A stretch of 64,000 bases of DNA, taken from NCBI RefSeq assembly GCF_040760005.1, contig NZ_CP099760.1, positions 4,087,501 to 4,151,500 on the forward strand, written 5' to 3'. The translations under genes and the position numbers were made by a program. Origin of the DNA: Pseudomonas sp. stari2 (GTDB lineage: Bacteria > Pseudomonadota > Gammaproteobacteria > Pseudomonadales > Pseudomonadaceae). Positions 10,249 through 19,275 of the stretch are shown one piece after another (position 1 is the stretch's first letter; each line of letters starts with the position of its first letter). Below the pieces are notes generated by a model. That model did not search any database. It was not told the DNA's origin and saw only the letters and a list, made by a program, of their open reading frames with translations.

Positions 10249-11307
10249 ATGAACGACCACAACAACAATATTCAGTTGGAAACCGCCATGACCACGACCA
10301 CCATGACCATGATCCAGGCCCTGCGCTCGGCCATGGATGTGATGCTTGAGCGTGACGACAATGTGGTGGTGTTCGGCCAGGACGTCGGCTACTTCGGCGG
10401 CGTGTTCCGTTGCACCGAAGGCCTGCAAGCCAAGTACGGCACCTCGCGGGTGTTCGACGCACCGATCTCCGAGAGCGGCATCGTCGGGACCGCCGTGGGC
10501 ATGGGCGCCTACGGCCTGCGCCCGGTAGTGGAAATCCAGTTCGCCGACTACGTCTACCCGGCCTACGACCAGATCATTTCCGAGGCGGCTCGCCTGCGTT
10601 ATCGCTCGGCCGGCGAATTCACCGCGCCGATGACCCTGCGCATGCCTTGCGGTGGCGGCATCTACGGTGGCCAGACCCACAGCCAGAGTATCGAAGCCCT
10701 GTTCACCCAGGTCTGCGGCCTGCGCACCGTCATGCCGTCCAACCCGTATGACGCCAAGGGCCTGCTGATCGCCTCCATCGAAAACGATGACCCGGTGATA
10801 TTCCTGGAGCCAAAACGCCTGTACAACGGCCCATTCGACGGCCACCACGAACGTCCGGTAACCCCGTGGTCGAAACACCCGGCTGCACAAGTCCCGGATG
10901 GCTACTACACCGTGCCGCTGGACGTCGCCGCCATCGCCCGTCCGGGCAAGGACGTCACCGTGCTGACCTACGGCACCACCGTGTACGTGTCGCAAGTCGC
11001 CGCCGAAGAAACCGGCGTCGATGCTGAAGTCATCGATCTGCGCAGCCTTTGGCCTCTGGACCTGGACACCATCGTCAAATCCGTGAAGAAAACCGGCCGT
11101 TGCGTGGTGGTTCACGAAGCCACCCGCACCTGCGGCTTCGGCGCCGAACTGGTGGCGCTGGTGCAAGAGCATTGCTTCCACCACCTGGAAGCGCCGATCG
11201 AACGCGTCACCGGTTGGGACACCCCCTACCCGCATGCGCAGGAGTGGGCGTATTTCCCAGGGCCGTCCCGTGTGGGCGCGGCGCTGAAACGGGTCATGGA
11301 GGTCTGA
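10249..11307 (+). CDS. bkdA2: branched-chain 2-oxo acid dehydrogenase E1 beta
   Basis: 352 residues; forms the alpha2beta2 E1 with BkdA1. It carries the transketolase pyrimidine-binding domain (motif VVVFGQDVGYFGGVF near 40-54, then GTAVGMGAYGLRPVVEIQFADYV) and a C-terminal transketolase domain ending in the EWAYFPGPSRV segment. The start at 10249 follows the bkdA1 stop by one base with GGGGAT as ribosome site. A second in-frame ATG fourteen codons in (MTTTTMTM) could also be used. Confidence 0.95.
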   Translation: MNDHNNNIQLETAMTTTTMTMIQALRSAMDVMLERDDNVVVFGQDVGYFGGVFRCTEGLQAKYGTSRVFDAPISESGIVGTAVGMGAYGLRPVVEIQFADYVYPAYDQIISEAARLRYRSAGEFTAPMTLRMPCGGGIYGGQTHSQSIEALFTQVCGLRTVMPSNPYDAKGLLIASIENDDPVIFLEPKRLYNGPFDGHHERPVTPWSKHPAAQVPDGYYTVPLDVAAIARPGKDVTVLTYGTTVYVSQVAAEETGVDAEVIDLRSLWPLDLDTIVKSVKKTGRCVVVHEATRTCGFGAELVALVQEHCFHHLEAPIERVTGWDTPYPHAQEWAYFPGPSRVGAALKRVMEV

Positions 11308-12579
11308 ATGGGCACGCACGTTATCAAGATGCCGGACATCGGCGAAGGCATCGCAGAAGTTGAACTGTCGCAGTGGCACGTCAAGGTCGGCGATCTGGTC
11401 GTTGAAGATCAGGTGCTGGCGGATGTGATGACCGACAAGGCAATGGTCGACATTCCGTCGCCGGTCCACGGCAAGGTGATTGCACTCGGCGGTCAGCCGG
11501 GTGAAGTGATGGCGGTCGGCAGTGTGCTGATCAGCATCGAGGTTGAAGGTGCGGGCAATCTGAAAGAGTCCGACAAACCGGCGCCTGTTGCAGCGAAGGA
11601 AGCACCTGTCGCACCGAAAGTTGAAGCGGTCGTTGAAAGCAAACCCGCCGCGCCACGTACGGCTCCGGTTTGCCAGGGCCCGATGGTTGCCCGTGAAGCC
11701 GATGAGCGTCCGCTGGCCTCGCCCGCCGTGCGCAAACATGCGCTGGATCTGGGCATCCAACTGCGTCTGGTGCGCGGTTCCGGTCCGGCCGGTCGCGTGT
11801 TGCACGAAGACCTCGAGGCTTATCTGACGCAAGGTCAGTCGAACGCTTCGGCGCCGGTCGCCGCCGCTTACGCCCAGCGTAACGATGAAGAACAGATTCA
11901 AGTGATCGGCATGCGCCGCAAGATTGCCCAGCGCATGCAGGACGCCACCCAGCGTGCTGCACATTTCAGTTATGTCGAAGAAATCGACGTCACCGCGATT
12001 GAAGAACTGCGTGCCCACCTGAATGAAAAACATGGCGCCAGCCGTGGCAAGCTGACCCTGCTGCCATTCCTGGTCCGCGCACTGGTCGTCGCCCTGCGCG
12101 ACTTCCCGCAGATGAACGCCCGTTACGACGACGAAGCCCAGGTCATCACCCGCCTCGGCGCGGTGCATGTCGGTGTCGCCACTCAAAGCGATGTTGGCCT
12201 GATGGTCCCGGTGGTGAGTCACGCCGAGGCTCGCAGCCTGTGGGACAGTGCGGCGGAAATCTCCCGTCTGGCCACCGCCGCGCGCAATGGTAAGGCCAGC
12301 CGCGATGAGCTCTCTGGCTCGACCATCACCCTGACCAGCCTCGGCGCCCTTGGCGGCATCGTCAGCACCCCGGTGCTGAACCTGCCGGAAGTGGCCATCG
12401 TCGGCGTGAACAAAATCGTCGAACGCCCAATGGTCGTCAAAGGCCAGGTGGTTATCCGCAAGATGATGAACCTCTCCAGCTCCTTCGATCACCGCGTGGT
12501 CGACGGCATGGACGCCGCGCTCTTCATCCAGGCCATTCGTGGTCTGCTCGAACAACCCGCGACCCTGTTTGTGGAGTGA
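11308..12579 (+). CDS. bkdB: branched-chain 2-oxo acid dehydrogenase E2 (lipoamide acyltransferase)
   Basis: 423 residues. N-terminal lipoyl domain with the lipoylated lysine in [12 protein letters not shown] (about residue 44), a flexible Pro/Ala/Val/Lys linker (80-120), a peripheral subunit-binding domain ([16 protein letters not shown] ... [15 protein letters not shown]) and a C-terminal acyltransferase domain with the catalytic [13 protein letters not shown] motif. The ATG abuts the bkdA2 stop and has a near-ideal GGAGGT ahead. Confidence 0.96.
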   Translation: MGTHVIKMPDIGEGIAEVELSQWHVKVGDLVVEDQVLADVMTDKAMVDIPSPVHGKVIALGGQPGEVMAVGSVLISIEVEGAGNLKESDKPAPVAAKEAPVAPKVEAVVESKPAAPRTAPVCQGPMVAREADERPLASPAVRKHALDLGIQLRLVRGSGPAGRVLHEDLEAYLTQGQSNASAPVAAAYAQRNDEEQIQVIGMRRKIAQRMQDATQRAAHFSYVEEIDVTAIEELRAHLNEKHGASRGKLTLLPFLVRALVVALRDFPQMNARYDDEAQVITRLGAVHVGVATQSDVGLMVPVVSHAEARSLWDSAAEISRLATAARNGKASRDELSGSTITLTSLGALGGIVSTPVLNLPEVAIVGVNKIVERPMVVKGQVVIRKMMNLSSSFDHRVVDGMDAALFIQAIRGLLEQPATLFVE

Positions 12580-12583
12580 TGGC

Positions 12584-13957
12584 ATGCAAACTCTGAACAC
12601 CACGCTGCTGATTATTGGTGGCGGTCCTGGCGGTTACGTCACAGCCATTCGTGCCGGGCAACTGGGCATTTCGACCATTCTGGTCGAGGGCGAATCGCTG
12701 GGCGGTACCTGCCTGAACATCGGCTGCATTCCGTCGAAAGCACTGATTCATGTGGCCGAGCAGTTTCACCAGACTCAACACCACAATCAGCATTCGGCAC
12801 TGGGCATCAGTGTTTCCGCACCGACCCTCGACATCAGCAAAAGCGTCGAGTGGAAGGACGGCATCGTTGATCGCCTGACTACCGGCGTCGCCGCATTGCT
12901 GAAGAAAAACAAGGTTCAGGTCATCAACGGCTGGGCCAAGGTCATCGACGGCAAGACCGTGGAAGTCGGCGACACCCGCATCCACTGCGAACACCTGGTG
13001 CTGGCCACCGGCTCGAAAAGCGTCAATCTGCCGATCCTGCCGATTGGCGGGCCGATCATTTCGTCCACCGAGGCGCTCGCGCCGAAGTCGATTCCGAAAC
13101 GTCTGATCGTGGTTGGCGGCGGTTACATCGGTCTGGAATTGGGCATTGCCTATCGCAAGCTCGGCGCCGAGGTCAGTGTGGTCGAGGCGCAGGATCGCAT
13201 CCTGCCGGCCTACGACGCCGAACTGACCCAACCGGTGCACGAAGCACTGAAACAACTGGGCGTGAAGCTGTACCTGAAGCACAGCGTGTTGGGTTTCGAC
13301 AGCAAGTTGCAGGTGCGCGATCCGAACGGCGACACCTTGAACCTGGAAACCGATCAGGTGCTGGTGGCCATCGGTCGCAAACCCAATACCCAGGGCTGGA
13401 ACCTTGAAGCGCTGAACCTGGACATGAACGGCTCGGCGATCAAGATCGACAGCCGCTGCCAGACCAGCATGCGCAACGTCTACGCCATCGGCGACCTGAG
13501 CGGCGAGCCGATGCTGGCCCACCGCGCCATGGCTCAAGGGGAGATGATTGCCGAGCTGATCAGCGGCAAGACTCGCGAGTTCAATCCGACCGCCATCGCC
13601 GCCGTGTGCTTCACCGACCCGGAACTGGTGGTCGTCGGCAAGACGCCGGACGAAGCCAAGGCGGCGGGGCTGGATTGCATCGTGTCGAACTTCCCGTTCG
13701 CAGCCAATGGCCGGGCGATGACCCTGGAATCGAAAACCGGCTTCGTGCGGGTAGTCGCCCGTCGTGACAATCATGTGATTGTCGGCTGGCAGGCGGTGGG
13801 TGTCGGGGTATCTGAGCTGTCGACCGCGTTCGCGCAAAGCCTGGAAATGGGCGCACGACTGGAAGACATCGGCGGCACCATTCACGCGCACCCGACCCTG
13901 GGTGAAGCGGTGCAGGAAGCAGCGTTGCGTGCCCTCGGGCATGCGTTGCACCTGTAA
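12584..13957 (+). CDS. lpdV: dihydrolipoamide dehydrogenase E3 of the branched-chain complex (Lpd-Val)
   Basis: 457 residues. FAD motif [12 protein letters not shown] at 10-21, redox-active disulfide [17 protein letters not shown] (Cys-x4-Cys), NAD motif [12 protein letters not shown], second FAD contact [14 protein letters not shown], and the C-terminal catalytic HAHPTLGEA motif. It reoxidises the lipoyl group of BkdB. The 12584 ATG is chosen over an earlier in-frame start because it follows GTGGAG closely and begins directly at the dinucleotide-binding fold. It ends the bkd operon. Confidence 0.95.
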   Translation: MQTLNTTLLIIGGGPGGYVTAIRAGQLGISTILVEGESLGGTCLNIGCIPSKALIHVAEQFHQTQHHNQHSALGISVSAPTLDISKSVEWKDGIVDRLTTGVAALLKKNKVQVINGWAKVIDGKTVEVGDTRIHCEHLVLATGSKSVNLPILPIGGPIISSTEALAPKSIPKRLIVVGGGYIGLELGIAYRKLGAEVSVVEAQDRILPAYDAELTQPVHEALKQLGVKLYLKHSVLGFDSKLQVRDPNGDTLNLETDQVLVAIGRKPNTQGWNLEALNLDMNGSAIKIDSRCQTSMRNVYAIGDLSGEPMLAHRAMAQGEMIAELISGKTREFNPTAIAAVCFTDPELVVVGKTPDEAKAAGLDCIVSNFPFAANGRAMTLESKTGFVRVVARRDNHVIVGWQAVGVGVSELSTAFAQSLEMGARLEDIGGTIHAHPTLGEAVQEAALRALGHALHL

Positions 13958-13982
13958 AAACCCGATGCGGGGGAGTTTTTTC
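13955..13982 (+). terminator. probable terminator after the bkd operon
   Basis: Imperfect stem AAAAACCCG ... CGGGGGAGTTTTTT right at the lpdV stop, ending in six T residues. Weaker than the other terminators here because of the mismatched arm. Confidence 0.5.
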
Positions 13983-14086
13983 ATAAGCAGGCTAATAAAT
14001 CTGCTGCTCCCCCCATCGCCCGGGCTGCGAAACCGCTCAAGAATGAAGTATTGTTGTGCCCATCCAAAAAAACGTCAGAAGCCTTG

Positions 14087-14102
14087 AACCGCTTCGGCGG
14101 TT
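14087..14102 (+). promoter_or_regulatory. UUCG tetraloop hairpin in the ilvE leader
   Basis: Perfect AACCGC-TTCG-GCGGTT hairpin 20 bases upstream of the ilvE ATG and just ahead of its GAGGG ribosome site. It is too far from the start codon to block it by itself and may set leader stability. There is no T-tract, so it is not an intrinsic terminator. Confidence 0.45.
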
Positions 14103-14122
14103 GTTCAGTGATAGAGGGTGTC

Positions 14123-15142
14123 ATGGGTAACGAAAGCATCAACTGGGACAAGCTGGGTTTTGACTACATCAAGACCGACAAACGCTATCTGTCGTACTTT
14201 CGCAACGGCGAGTGGGACAAAGGCACCCTGACCGAAGACAACGTGCTGCACATCAGCGAAGGCTCCACTGCCCTTCACTATGGCCAGCAATGCTTCGAAG
14301 GCCTGAAGGCCTATCGTTGCAAGGACGGCTCGATCAACCTGTTCCGTCCGGACCAGAACGCCGCGCGCATGCAACGCAGCTGCGCCCGCCTGCTGATGCC
14401 GCATGTGTCCACCGAGCAGTTCATCGAAGCGTGCAAGCAAGTGGTTCGCGCCAACGAGCGCTTCATCCCGCCTTACGGCACCGGCGGCGCGCTGTATCTG
14501 CGTCCGTTCGTGATCGGCGTGGGAGACAACATCGGCGTGCGTACCGCACCTGAGTTCATCTTCTCGGTGTTCGCGATTCCGGTTGGCGCCTACTTCAAGG
14601 GCGGCCTGACCCCGCACAACTTCCAGATCTCCACCTTCGACCGCGCCGCGCCACAAGGCACCGGTGCCGCCAAGGTCGGTGGCAACTACGCCGCCAGCCT
14701 GATGCCAGGCTCCCAGGCCAAGAAAGCGCACTTTGCTGACGCCATCTACCTGGATCCGCTGACCCACAAGAAGATCGAGGAAGTCGGTTCGGCCAACTTC
14801 TTCGGGATCACCCACGACAACAAGTTCGTGACCCCGAACTCGCCGTCGGTACTGCCGGGCATTACCCGTCTGTCGCTGATCGAATTGGCCAAGTCCCGTC
14901 TGGGCTTGGAAGTGGTCGAAGGCGACGTGTTCATCGACAAGCTGTCGGACTTCAAGGAAGCCGGCGCCTGCGGTACCGCTGCGGTGATCACCCCGATCGG
15001 CGGCATCAGCTACAACGACCACCTGCACGTGTTCCACAGCGAAACCGAAGTCGGCCCTGTGACCCAGAAGCTCTACAAGGAGCTGACCGGTGTACAGACC
15101 GGCGACGTCGAAGCGCCAGCTGGCTGGATCGTCAAGGTTTGA
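14123..15142 (+). CDS. ilvE: branched-chain amino acid aminotransferase
   Basis: 339 residues, fold-type IV PLP enzyme of the eukaryote-like BCAT subgroup. The PLP lysine is Lys184 in the AAKVGGNYAAS motif; EVGSANFFGI and GTAAVITPIGGI contribute the cofactor and substrate pocket. It interconverts Val, Leu and Ile with their 2-oxo acids, feeding or draining the substrate of the upstream bkd complex. The start at 14123 has GAGGG ahead; a longer in-frame start (14051) would add an unrelated 24-residue tail. It is 165 bases after lpdV with its own leader. Confidence 0.95.
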   Translation: MGNESINWDKLGFDYIKTDKRYLSYFRNGEWDKGTLTEDNVLHISEGSTALHYGQQCFEGLKAYRCKDGSINLFRPDQNAARMQRSCARLLMPHVSTEQFIEACKQVVRANERFIPPYGTGGALYLRPFVIGVGDNIGVRTAPEFIFSVFAIPVGAYFKGGLTPHNFQISTFDRAAPQGTGAAKVGGNYAASLMPGSQAKKAHFADAIYLDPLTHKKIEEVGSANFFGITHDNKFVTPNSPSVLPGITRLSLIELAKSRLGLEVVEGDVFIDKLSDFKEAGACGTAAVITPIGGISYNDHLHVFHSETEVGPVTQKLYKELTGVQTGDVEAPAGWIVKV

Positions 15143-15160
15143 TCTGACGGCCAGATGCAC

Positions 15161-15195
15161 AAAAGCCCCCATCGAGAAATCGATGGGGGCTTTTT
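15161..15195. terminator. bidirectional terminator
   Basis: Perfect stem AAAAGCCCCCATCG / CGATGGGGGCTTTT with loop AGAAAT between the convergent ilvE and the 15195-16040 gene. Confidence 0.92.
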
Positions 15196-16040
15196 CATTC
15201 GCCTCGCTCGCTGGCCTTCATGGCAATCCGCTTGCCTGCACGACCGGCAATCCCGCTCGCCTGCCCGTTTTGCTGCTTGCCTGTGCGCGCCTGGGTAATC
15301 AACCCCGGGATCAATTCCCCCTCCGGCAGGTTCTTCCAGAAACGCATGGGCAAGTGCCCTTGCATGACCTTCTCGTTCAACCGCGCCGGGTTGAAGATGT
15401 GGCTGTAGTACGCCAGCCACAACTCGCCCTGTGGATCATCAACGTTCTGCGCCAGTTGCTGCCATTCCACCGGGCACTGGCGCTGATGAATCATTTGTTC
15501 GCCATCGTAATAAACCCCATCACGCGGCGTAGCGATCAGCCAGCGATGGCGCCCCATGCGCCCGATGAAGTGTTCACTGGCGCTGTGCAGGATGTCGTGG
15601 GCCGGTTCGTGCCACGCCACGTATTGCGGGCCCGGCAGCTCTGACGGGCGCTCGATGAAACGCACGAACGCATGCAGATGATGGGCTTCGCGCTGCACCT
15701 GCTTGATCCGCCGCTGCAACTCGCTACCCAGTTTGTCGCCGGCCATCATTGCCGTGCGATCGCCATGGCTGACGCGCCAGAGCACTTCGTAAAGCAGACT
15801 CCAGCGCTGATCGCCACGGTAGCGTGACGCTTGTTCCAGGGTGTCGAGCAATGCGCGCGGAATACGCGCCTGAAATGGTCCCTGTCCGTCCGGCACCGAC
15901 ACATCACTGGCAAACAGATCACTCACCCCTTCCGAAGCCCAGCTCACCAGACTCGGATCGATTTCATGGCTGAGTAGCCAGCGCGCCTGTTGGCGCCAGG
16001 TGTCGAACAAGTCATCGCAATCAAGATTGATCATCCCCAC
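15195..16040 (-). CDS. TIGR03915-like partner of the radical SAM protein, putative DNA metabolism
   Basis: 281 residues, cytosolic, no signal or membrane segment. Sequence style and its overlap with a TIGR03916-type radical SAM gene identify it as the conserved partner protein; in related bacteria such partners can be fused to uracil-DNA-glycosylase-like domains, but the end here is short and basic (TGKQQNGQASGIAGRAGKR). Biochemical role unknown. It overlaps the upstream gene by 10 bases and so falls under the same LexA box, which supports a DNA-damage role. Confidence 0.8.
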   Translation of the reverse strand: MGMINLDCDDLFDTWRQQARWLLSHEIDPSLVSWASEGVSDLFASDVSVPDGQGPFQARIPRALLDTLEQASRYRGDQRWSLLYEVLWRVSHGDRTAMMAGDKLGSELQRRIKQVQREAHHLHAFVRFIERPSELPGPQYVAWHEPAHDILHSASEHFIGRMGRHRWLIATPRDGVYYDGEQMIHQRQCPVEWQQLAQNVDDPQGELWLAYYSHIFNPARLNEKVMQGHLPMRFWKNLPEGELIPGLITQARTGKQQNGQASGIAGRAGKRIAMKASERGE

Positions 16041-17251
16041 AAACCCATCTGCTGCGGCATCGGTCGATCGCGCAACTGCTGATAGAGCATCTGGCTGGTG
16101 ACCTCCGCTTGCTGCGGGTGGTAGTCGCTGGTGATGATGAATGGCTTGGCCTTGGCCAGCACACAGCGCATGCGAGCCACATCTTCGTAACGAATGCGCC
16201 GTTGTTGACGCAGTTCCACCAATCGCTCGGTGGTACGCAGGCCGATGCCGGGAATGCGTGAAATCAACGCCGGCTCGGCGCGATTGAGGTCCAGCGGAAA
16301 CACCTCGCGATTTTGCAGCGCCCAGGCCAATTTCGGGTCGATGTCCAGCGCCAGATTGCCCGGCCCCTGAAGCAATTCACCAGCGGTATAGCCATAACCG
16401 CGCAATAGAAAATCAGCCTGATACAAGCGGTGCTCACGCATCAGCGGCGGCGCGGCCAGCGGCACGCTTTTCGGGCTGTCGGGAATCGGGCTGAACGCCG
16501 AGTAATAGACCCGACGCAGGCGGAAGTTGCCGTAGAGCGCCTGAGCGCTGTGCAGGATGGTGCTGTCGTCGGTGTCATCGGCACCGACGATCATTTGCGT
16601 GCTCTGCCCGGCCGGGGCGAACTTTGGTGCGCGGGGTTCGTTAAGCACCGTCTGCACACCGGTGTAGATGGTGTTCATCGCCTGCTTGATCGAACCGATC
16701 TGCTTTTCCGGCGCGAGGGTTTGCAGGCTGGCATCGGTGGGCAATTCGATGTTGACGCTCAAGCGATCAGCATAACGCCCGGCCTCTTCGATCAGCGCCG
16801 GATCGGCTTCGGGAATGGTCTTGAGATGGATGTAGCCACGGAATTCATGCTCTTCGCGCAACAGCTTCGCGACACGTACCAGTTGCTCCATGGTGTAGTC
16901 CGCCGAACGGATGATCCCGGAGCTGAGGAACAGCCCGCTGACGCAATTGCGCCGGTAGAAATCCAGGGTCAGCGTCACCACCTCCTCGGGCGTGAAACGC
17001 GCCCGGGGCACGTCGCTGGAGCGGCGGTTGACGCAGTACTGGCAGTCGTAGAGACAGAAATTGGTCAGCAGCACCTTGAGCAGCGAAACGCAACGCCCGT
17101 CCGGCGTGTAGCTGTGGCAGATGCCCATGCCATCGGTGGAACCCAGCCCGCTCTTGCCCTCGGAGCTGCGCTTGGGCGCGCCACTGCTGGCGCAGGAGGC
17201 ATCGTACTTGGCGGCGTCGGCGAGGATGCTGAGCTTGTCGATGAGTTGCAT
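16031..17251 (-). CDS. radical SAM protein, putative DNA modification/repair (TIGR03916-like)
   Basis: 406 residues. The radical SAM cluster motif is Cys66-x3-Cys70-x2-Cys73 (FCLYDCQYC). A TIM-barrel-like region follows with GLFLSSGI near 110, and the C-terminus has a helix-hairpin-helix (SRIPGIGLRTTERLVELRQ, about 335-353), a DNA-binding module. Start at ATG 17251: AAGG lies 8 bases ahead, and an upstream out-of-frame ATG is ignored. A LexA-box-like 16-mer sits 15 bases before the start codon. It is co-transcribed with the partner gene, which it overlaps. No substrate is established for the family that I can cite. Confidence 0.85.
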   Translation of the reverse strand: MQLIDKLSILADAAKYDASCASSGAPKRSSEGKSGLGSTDGMGICHSYTPDGRCVSLLKVLLTNFCLYDCQYCVNRRSSDVPRARFTPEEVVTLTLDFYRRNCVSGLFLSSGIIRSADYTMEQLVRVAKLLREEHEFRGYIHLKTIPEADPALIEEAGRYADRLSVNIELPTDASLQTLAPEKQIGSIKQAMNTIYTGVQTVLNEPRAPKFAPAGQSTQMIVGADDTDDSTILHSAQALYGNFRLRRVYYSAFSPIPDSPKSVPLAAPPLMREHRLYQADFLLRGYGYTAGELLQGPGNLALDIDPKLAWALQNREVFPLDLNRAEPALISRIPGIGLRTTERLVELRQQRRIRYEDVARMRCVLAKAKPFIITSDYHPQQAEVTSQMLYQQLRDRPMPQQMGLWG

Positions 17252-17266
17252 GGCATGGACCTTATA

Positions 17267-17282
17267 CTGTTCGCATATACAG
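17267..17282 (-). promoter_or_regulatory. LexA (SOS) box
   Basis: CTGTTCGCATATACAG on the plus strand, an exact CTGT-N8-ACAG match with a TA-rich centre, extended by TATA on both sides. It lies immediately upstream of the radical SAM start, where LexA would block RNA polymerase. This is the standard gamma-proteobacterial SOS operator. Confidence 0.82.
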
Positions 17283-17339
17283 TATAGAGTCCGCCCACGG
17301 GTCACAAGTCGTAAAACGACCCTTCGTCAGTCAGACTTA

Positions 17340-18095
17340 TTACAGTCGGCTGTCAGCTGCGATGGTCGAGGATTTACGCACCGGGACAGGCTGCATCGCT
17401 TCGGGCCATTTCACCCCGAATCGCGCTGTCATCTCCTTACGCCCCACCGCCGTCAACGTCAGCGCCCGACTGTCCAGATCCTGCGTCACCCATTTGCGCT
17501 TCAACGCGGTCTGCAACAGCGCCGCTCCAAGTGATCCACCCAAATGTGGCCGGCGCATGCTCCAGTCCAGACACGGGCAGGCAAAGCGTCGGCGCAAGGT
17601 CGACAGATCCCTGACCTCGATTCCCAACCCTTCGAACAGCGCCTCTCCGCTCTCGCTCAAGCGATAAACCTGCTCATCGGTTTCCACCAGCCAACCCCGC
17701 TCCAGCAACCGGTCATGCAGCATTACCGCCAGCGTGCCGGCCATATGGTCGTAACAGGTGCGAGCGAATTGCAGGCGATCCGGCGTGTGCGGTTTGAAGG
17801 TCGGTGCGGGGTTCTGGCCGATCACCATCAGCGCTTCGAGCGCCTGGGCCACGCGTTTGTCGGCGAGGCTGTAATAACGGTGGCGGCCCTGCACGTGCAG
17901 GCGCACCAGCGCCAGGTCCTTGAGTTTGGCCAGGTGTGCACTGGCGGTCGAGGCGCTGACGTCGGCGAGGGTCGCCAGCTCCGTGGCAGTGCGAGCGTGG
18001 CCGTCCATCAGCGAGCACAGCATTTTGGTTCGCGCCGGTTCAGCGATGGCGGCGGCCACTTGCGAGACGCCGATGTCTTGATGTTCTGCGTGCAT
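17340..18095 (-). CDS. ArsR-type winged-helix regulator with C-terminal extension
   Basis: 251 residues. N-terminal HTH with the ELATLADVSASTASAHLAKLKDLALV recognition region (about 39-64) and wing VRLHVQGRHRYYSL, then a second winged-helix-like half with the CPCLDWSMRRPHLGG motif (about 186-200) that marks a recognisable subgroup of ArsR-like regulators. It probably represses the divergent P450 gene 79 bases away, where an ATAGT-N6-ACTAT dyad is found. Ligand unknown; the Cys pair CPC could bind a metal or thiol reagent. Confidence 0.85.
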   Translation of the reverse strand: MHAEHQDIGVSQVAAAIAEPARTKMLCSLMDGHARTATELATLADVSASTASAHLAKLKDLALVRLHVQGRHRYYSLADKRVAQALEALMVIGQNPAPTFKPHTPDRLQFARTCYDHMAGTLAVMLHDRLLERGWLVETDEQVYRLSESGEALFEGLGIEVRDLSTLRRRFACPCLDWSMRRPHLGGSLGAALLQTALKRKWVTQDLDSRALTLTAVGRKEMTARFGVKWPEAMQPVPVRKSSTIAADSRL

Positions 18096-18135
18096 ATTTC
18101 GCTCCCGGACGAATCATCGCCCTCAAGGACTGGAG

Positions 18136-18151
18136 ATAGTAGCAACACTAT
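18136..18151. promoter_or_regulatory. candidate operator for the ArsR-type regulator
   Basis: ATAGT-AGCAAC-ACTAT dyad in the 79-bp divergent gap, the only clear symmetry there, and of the size bound by ArsR-type dimers. Confidence 0.55.
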
Positions 18152-18174
18152 TCCCACCGACAAGGTTGCGATCC

Positions 18175-19275
18175 ATGGACCCGATCATTGCTGCAACTCA
18201 CTCCGATCCTTATCCCTACTACGCCGAACTGCGCGCGTCGGGTGGGCTGACTTTTCATCATGGACTGAAACTGTGGGTCGCCAGCAGCGCCCGGGCGGTT
18301 TGCGCGGTGTCGGCGCATCCGGATTGCCGGGTGCGCCCGGTGCAGGAACCAGTGCCCAAGGCCATCGTCGATGGCATGGCGGGCAAGGTGTTTGGCCTTT
18401 TGATGCGGATGAATGACGGCGAAGCTCAGCGCTGCCCGCGTTCGGCCATCGAGCCGCCCTTAGGCCTGTTTGATCGGGAAGAAGTCAGCGCTTTGGTGTC
18501 CGCGCGGCTGATAACGAACGACGCCGACGGCCTCTATAAAGCCATGTTTCGCGGCCCGGTGTGCGTGGTTGCATCACTACTCGGATTCACCCCGGCGCAA
18601 GCGCGGGTCATCAGTGAACTGACGGCGGATTTCGCGGCGTGTCTGTCGCCGTTGAGCAATGACCTGCAACTGGCGGCAGCCCATCGGGCGGCGGAGCAAT
18701 TGCGCGGATACTTCATTGAATTGTTGGCGGATCCGAACCCGTTTCTCGCGGACATCCAACAGCGTTTTGTCGGCGATGAAGACATGTTGCTCGCCAACCT
18801 GATCGGCCTCTGTTCGCAGACATTCGAGGCCACCGCCGGGCTGATCGGCAATGCGCTGGTGGCTTTGCAGCGCCAGCCTGAATTACACGCGGCGTCAGTG
18901 GATTCGCTGCTGGCTGAAGTCCAGCGGTTTGATCCCTCGGTGCAAAACACCCGACGATTTGTCGCGACCACTTGCGAAATCGACGGCATGCGACTGGAAG
19001 CGGGCGATGTGATTCTGGTGTTGCTCGCCTCGGCCAACCGCGACCCGGCGCTGAATGAAAACCCGGATCAATTTCTGCCGGATCGCCCGAACCGCCGCAG
19101 CTTCACGTTCGGCAGCGGTCGTCATCAATGCCCGGGGCAAAGATTGGCGATGACGATTGCCAGCGCCACCGTAGGTAAAATCCTTGCTCATGACATCGAC
19201 CTGAAGCGGTTCGCCTGGCATTACCGCCCTTCGCTCAACGGGCGAATTCCTCTGTTCAGCGAGAGACAGCCTTAG
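18175..19275 (+). CDS. cytochrome P450
   Basis: 366 residues, slightly short for a class I bacterial P450 (usually about 400). The heme loop FTFGSGRHQCPGQRLA gives Cys319 as thiolate ligand. An I-helix-like stretch is SQTFEATAGLIGNAL (about 205-219). The expected ExxR is not obvious. The start at 18175 has AAGG ahead; a TTG three codons upstream is the alternative. No ferredoxin or reductase gene is adjacent, so electron partners must come from elsewhere. Substrate unknown. Confidence 0.9.
   Translation: MDPIIAATHSDPYPYYAELRASGGLTFHHGLKLWVASSARAVCAVSAHPDCRVRPVQEPVPKAIVDGMAGKVFGLLMRMNDGEAQRCPRSAIEPPLGLFDREEVSALVSARLITNDADGLYKAMFRGPVCVVASLLGFTPAQARVISELTADFAACLSPLSNDLQLAAAHRAAEQLRGYFIELLADPNPFLADIQQRFVGDEDMLLANLIGLCSQTFEATAGLIGNALVALQRQPELHAASVDSLLAEVQRFDPSVQNTRRFVATTCEIDGMRLEAGDVILVLLASANRDPALNENPDQFLPDRPNRRSFTFGSGRHQCPGQRLAMTIASATVGKILAHDIDLKRFAWHYRPSLNGRIPLFSERQP

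Noticed and set aside
12524..13984. 486-codon frame antisense to lpdV
   Set aside because: Same reason: lpdV has all E3 motifs; the antisense product is low-complexity and has no start signal.
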